Below, piece after piece: positions 5,336 through 7,378 of a DNA stretch of 7,378 nt; within the stretch, counting starts at the first letter, position 1, and the number at the start of each line of letters is the position of its first letter. The stretch lies in the NCBI GenBank assembly GCA_017849315.1, contig JAFIHQ010000011.1:1-7378 (forward strand), given 5' to 3'. This DNA comes from Treponema sp. GTDB lineage: Bacteria; Spirochaetota; Spirochaetia; Treponematales; Rectinemataceae. A program made the translations under genes and the position numbers. The notes under the pieces are model-generated. The model saw nothing but the letters and a program-made list of their open reading frames with translations. It searched no databases and was not told the origin of the DNA.

Positions 5336-7378
5336 ATGTCAACAGACCTTCATAAAATGCGCAACATCGGTATCTCTGCGCATATCGACTCGGGCAAAAC
5401 AACACTTTCAGAACGAATTCTTTTTTACTCCGGACGCATTCATGCCATACACGAAGTGCGGGGCAAGGATGGAGCCGGTGCCACCATGGATTCCATGGAT
5501 CTTGAGCGGGAGCGCGGCATTACCATTCAGTCCGCCGCAACGAGCGTGCACTGGAAAGACTATACTATCAACCTCATTGATACGCCGGGACACGTCGATT
5601 TTACCATCGAGGTGGAACGCTCCTTGCGCGTCCTGGACGGTGCCATTCTCGTGCTGTGTGCCGTCGCAGGCGTACAGTCGCAATCGATTACGGTAGACCG
5701 TCAGTTAAAGCGCTATCATGTGCCAAGACTGGCCTTCGTGAACAAGTGCGACCGCACCGGTGCCAATCCCTTTAAAGTCAAGGCCCAACTTCAGGAAAAA
5801 CTGGGGCTCAACCCTGCCTTTGTCACCATTCCCATCGGGCTTGAGGACAAACTGGAAGGCGTCATTGACCTTATACAGATGCGAGCCGTTTATTTTGACG
5901 GGCCTAATGGAGAAGACATCCGCTATGCGGAGATTCCAGCTCACCTTGTGGCAGATGCGGGGCGATATCGGGAAGAACTCTTGGACGCAGCGTCTATGTT
6001 CTCAGACGAGCTCGCCGAGCAATATCTGGAAGGCGAAGTGGACAACGACGTGCTTACCGCCGCAATTCGGGCCGGTTGCATTGCAGAAAAGTTCGTCCCT
6101 GTTTTCGTAGGTTCAGCTTACAAGAATAAGGGCGTCCAGCTCCTTCTGGACGGTGTAACACAGTTCCTGCCGGACCCCAGCGAAGTTCATAACTACGCTT
6201 TGGACCTGGACAACAACGAACAGCAAGTCGAGCTCAAGGCAGATCCAGATGCAAAAACTGTGGCGCTCGGTTTCAAACTGGAAGACGGAGCCTATGGCCA
6301 ACTCACTTACGTGCGCGTCTATCAGGGCACGCTCAAGAAGGGTGACGAGCTTCTTAACACCAGATCGAGAAAACGCTTTAAAGTTGGCAGGCTCGTGCGC
6401 ATGCACGCCAATTCCATGGAAGATATCCAGGAAGGCGCATGCGGCGACATTGTGGCGCTCTTCGGCATAGACTGCGCATCGGGCGACACATTCTGCGATC
6501 CCTCCCTCAACTACGCCATGACGAGCATGTACGTGCCAGAGCCGGTCATTTCGCTCGCCATAATGCCAAAGGACAAGAAGTCTTCGGATCAGATGGGCAA
6601 GGCGCTCAACCGCTTTACCAAAGAAGACCCCACCTTCCAGACCTATGTGGACCCAGAATCCAATCAGACCATCATCAAGGGCATGGGTGAACTTCACTTG
6701 GAAGTCTATATCGAGCGGATGCGCCGCGAGTACAAGTGCGAAGTCGAGACCGGCATGCCACAGGTGGCGTACCGCGAAACCATCACCCAGCGGGCAGAGT
6801 TCAACTACACCCACAAGAAGCAAACTGGTGGTTCTGGCCAGTACGGACGTGTTGCAGGGTATATCGAGCCATGTTCTGACCAGCCATACGAATTCGTCAA
6901 CATGGTCAAGGGCGGCGCCATTCCTGCGGAGTTTATTCCCTCATGCGATAAGGGCTTTAGGGCTGCAATGCAAAAAGGCAGCCTCATCGGATTCCCAATT
7001 GTCAATGTTCGCTGCGTCATCAATGATGGCCAGAGCCACCCTGTCGATTCTTCGGACATAGCCTTCCAGCAGGCTGCCATCGGCGCCTTCAGAGAAGCGT
7101 ACGAAAAGTCGAAACCCTGCATTTTGGAGCCGATTATGAAGGTCAACGTGGAAGGGCCATCGGAGTTCCAGGGCAATATCTTCGCATCGCTCAATCAGAG
7201 GCGCGGCATCATAACGTCGAGCACCGAAGATGGCAGCTTCTGCCGCGTCGAGGCCGAGGTTCCGCTTGCCGAGATGTTCGGCTACTCAACCGTGCTGCGT
7301 TCTCTTACCCAGGGAAAGGCAGAATTCACCATGGAACTGGAAAAATACGGCAAGGTACCCAATTCCATCTCGGAGCAG
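5336..7378 (+). CDS. fusA: Elongation factor G, spirochaete/mitochondrial type (3' end missing)
   Basis: This is 681 codons with no stop, cut by the right edge probably 10-25 residues before the end. EF-G is the GTPase that moves tRNAs and mRNA through the ribosome. GTPase motifs are complete: AHIDSGKT (15-22), RGITI (60-64), DTPGH (82-86), NKCD (136-139) and the GSA motif (259-261). Domains II to V follow, including THKKQTGGSGQYG (492-504) and, in domain IV, SHPVDSSD (567-574). His568 of that segment matches the histidine at the tip of domain IV needed for translocation. Switch I has EVRGKDGAGATMDSM (40-54), which is 2-3 residues longer than in ordinary EF-G and lacks the usual DWM; mitochondrial EF-G1 has the same form. 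This fits the spdEFG1 group of spirochaetes, planctomycetes and deltaproteobacteria. A GAGGTGA site (5320-5326) lies 9 bases before the ATG. No rpsL, rpsG or tuf gene is adjacent upstream. Confidence 0.96.
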   Translation, partial: MSTDLHKMRNIGISAHIDSGKTTLSERILFYSGRIHAIHEVRGKDGAGATMDSMDLERERGITIQSAATSVHWKDYTINLIDTPGHVDFTIEVERSLRVLDGAILVLCAVAGVQSQSITVDRQLKRYHVPRLAFVNKCDRTGANPFKVKAQLQEKLGLNPAFVTIPIGLEDKLEGVIDLIQMRAVYFDGPNGEDIRYAEIPAHLVADAGRYREELLDAASMFSDELAEQYLEGEVDNDVLTAAIRAGCIAEKFVPVFVGSAYKNKGVQLLLDGVTQFLPDPSEVHNYALDLDNNEQQVELKADPDAKTVALGFKLEDGAYGQLTYVRVYQGTLKKGDELLNTRSRKRFKVGRLVRMHANSMEDIQEGACGDIVALFGIDCASGDTFCDPSLNYAMTSMYVPEPVISLAIMPKDKKSSDQMGKALNRFTKEDPTFQTYVDPESNQTIIKGMGELHLEVYIERMRREYKCEVETGMPQVAYRETITQRAEFNYTHKKQTGGSGQYGRVAGYIEPCSDQPYEFVNMVKGGAIPAEFIPSCDKGFRAAMQKGSLIGFPIVNVRCVINDGQSHPVDSSDIAFQQAAIGAFREAYEKSKPCILEPIMKVNVEGPSEFQGNIFASLNQRRGIITSSTEDGSFCRVEAEVPLAEMFGYSTVLRSLTQGKAEFTMELEKYGKVPNSISEQ

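Noticed and set aside
5178..5696. A 172-codon frame starting with TTG across the EF-G leader and start
   Set aside because: It lacks a ribosome binding site and overlaps the GTPase domain of EF-G in another frame.
6113..6823. A 236-codon minus-strand frame within EF-G
   Set aside because: It is antisense to the conserved domains II-III of EF-G and has no supporting start site or family resemblance.

Overview
The window looks like ordinary housekeeping chromosome from a spirochaete, probably Treponema-like or a relative. The evidence is combined: a lipoprotein that fuses a cyclophilin domain to an FKBP domain (an arrangement reported from Treponema), an elongation factor G of the type shared by spirochaetes and mitochondria, and a relaxed lipobox. 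No 16S rRNA or other marker is present, so this placement is an inference. I saw no tRNA or rRNA gene, insertion sequence, CRISPR array, phage gene or recognisable defence system.

Left arm, transcribed leftward (about 2342 down to 1): a dCMP deaminase; a YmdB-type metallophosphoesterase homologue that has lost several expected metal-site residues; an RseC/MucC-type membrane protein whose start overlaps the end of the phosphoesterase gene by 32 bases; then, after a 194-base gap with its own promoter candidate, the first 102 codons of an exported oligopeptide-type ABC transporter binding protein that runs off the left edge. The first three probably form one transcript.

Centre (2343-2580): a divergent intergenic region. 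It holds a promoter candidate for the rightward arm and a small palindrome that contains the ribosome binding site of the next gene.

Right arm, transcribed rightward: the cyclophilin-FKBP lipoprotein (2581-3603); a 323-base non-coding stretch with a GCAA-capped hairpin, a strong intrinsic terminator and a repeated TTGCATAT motif; an exported 198-residue protein of unknown function; an OsmC-family thiol peroxidase-like protein; then a promoter, a roughly 156-base leader with a terminator-like hairpin, and an EF-G gene (681 codons visible) cut by the right edge just before its expected end.

Taken together the genes cover nucleotide metabolism (dCMP to dUMP), envelope protein folding and redox maintenance (PPIase lipoprotein, RseC-like protein, OsmC), peptide uptake and translation. 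No single pathway links them. The points most worth a second look are the altered active site of the phosphoesterase homologue, the two-domain immunophilin, the mitochondrial-type EF-G with its structured leader, and the exported orphan protein. I did not find a convincing undescribed multi-gene system.
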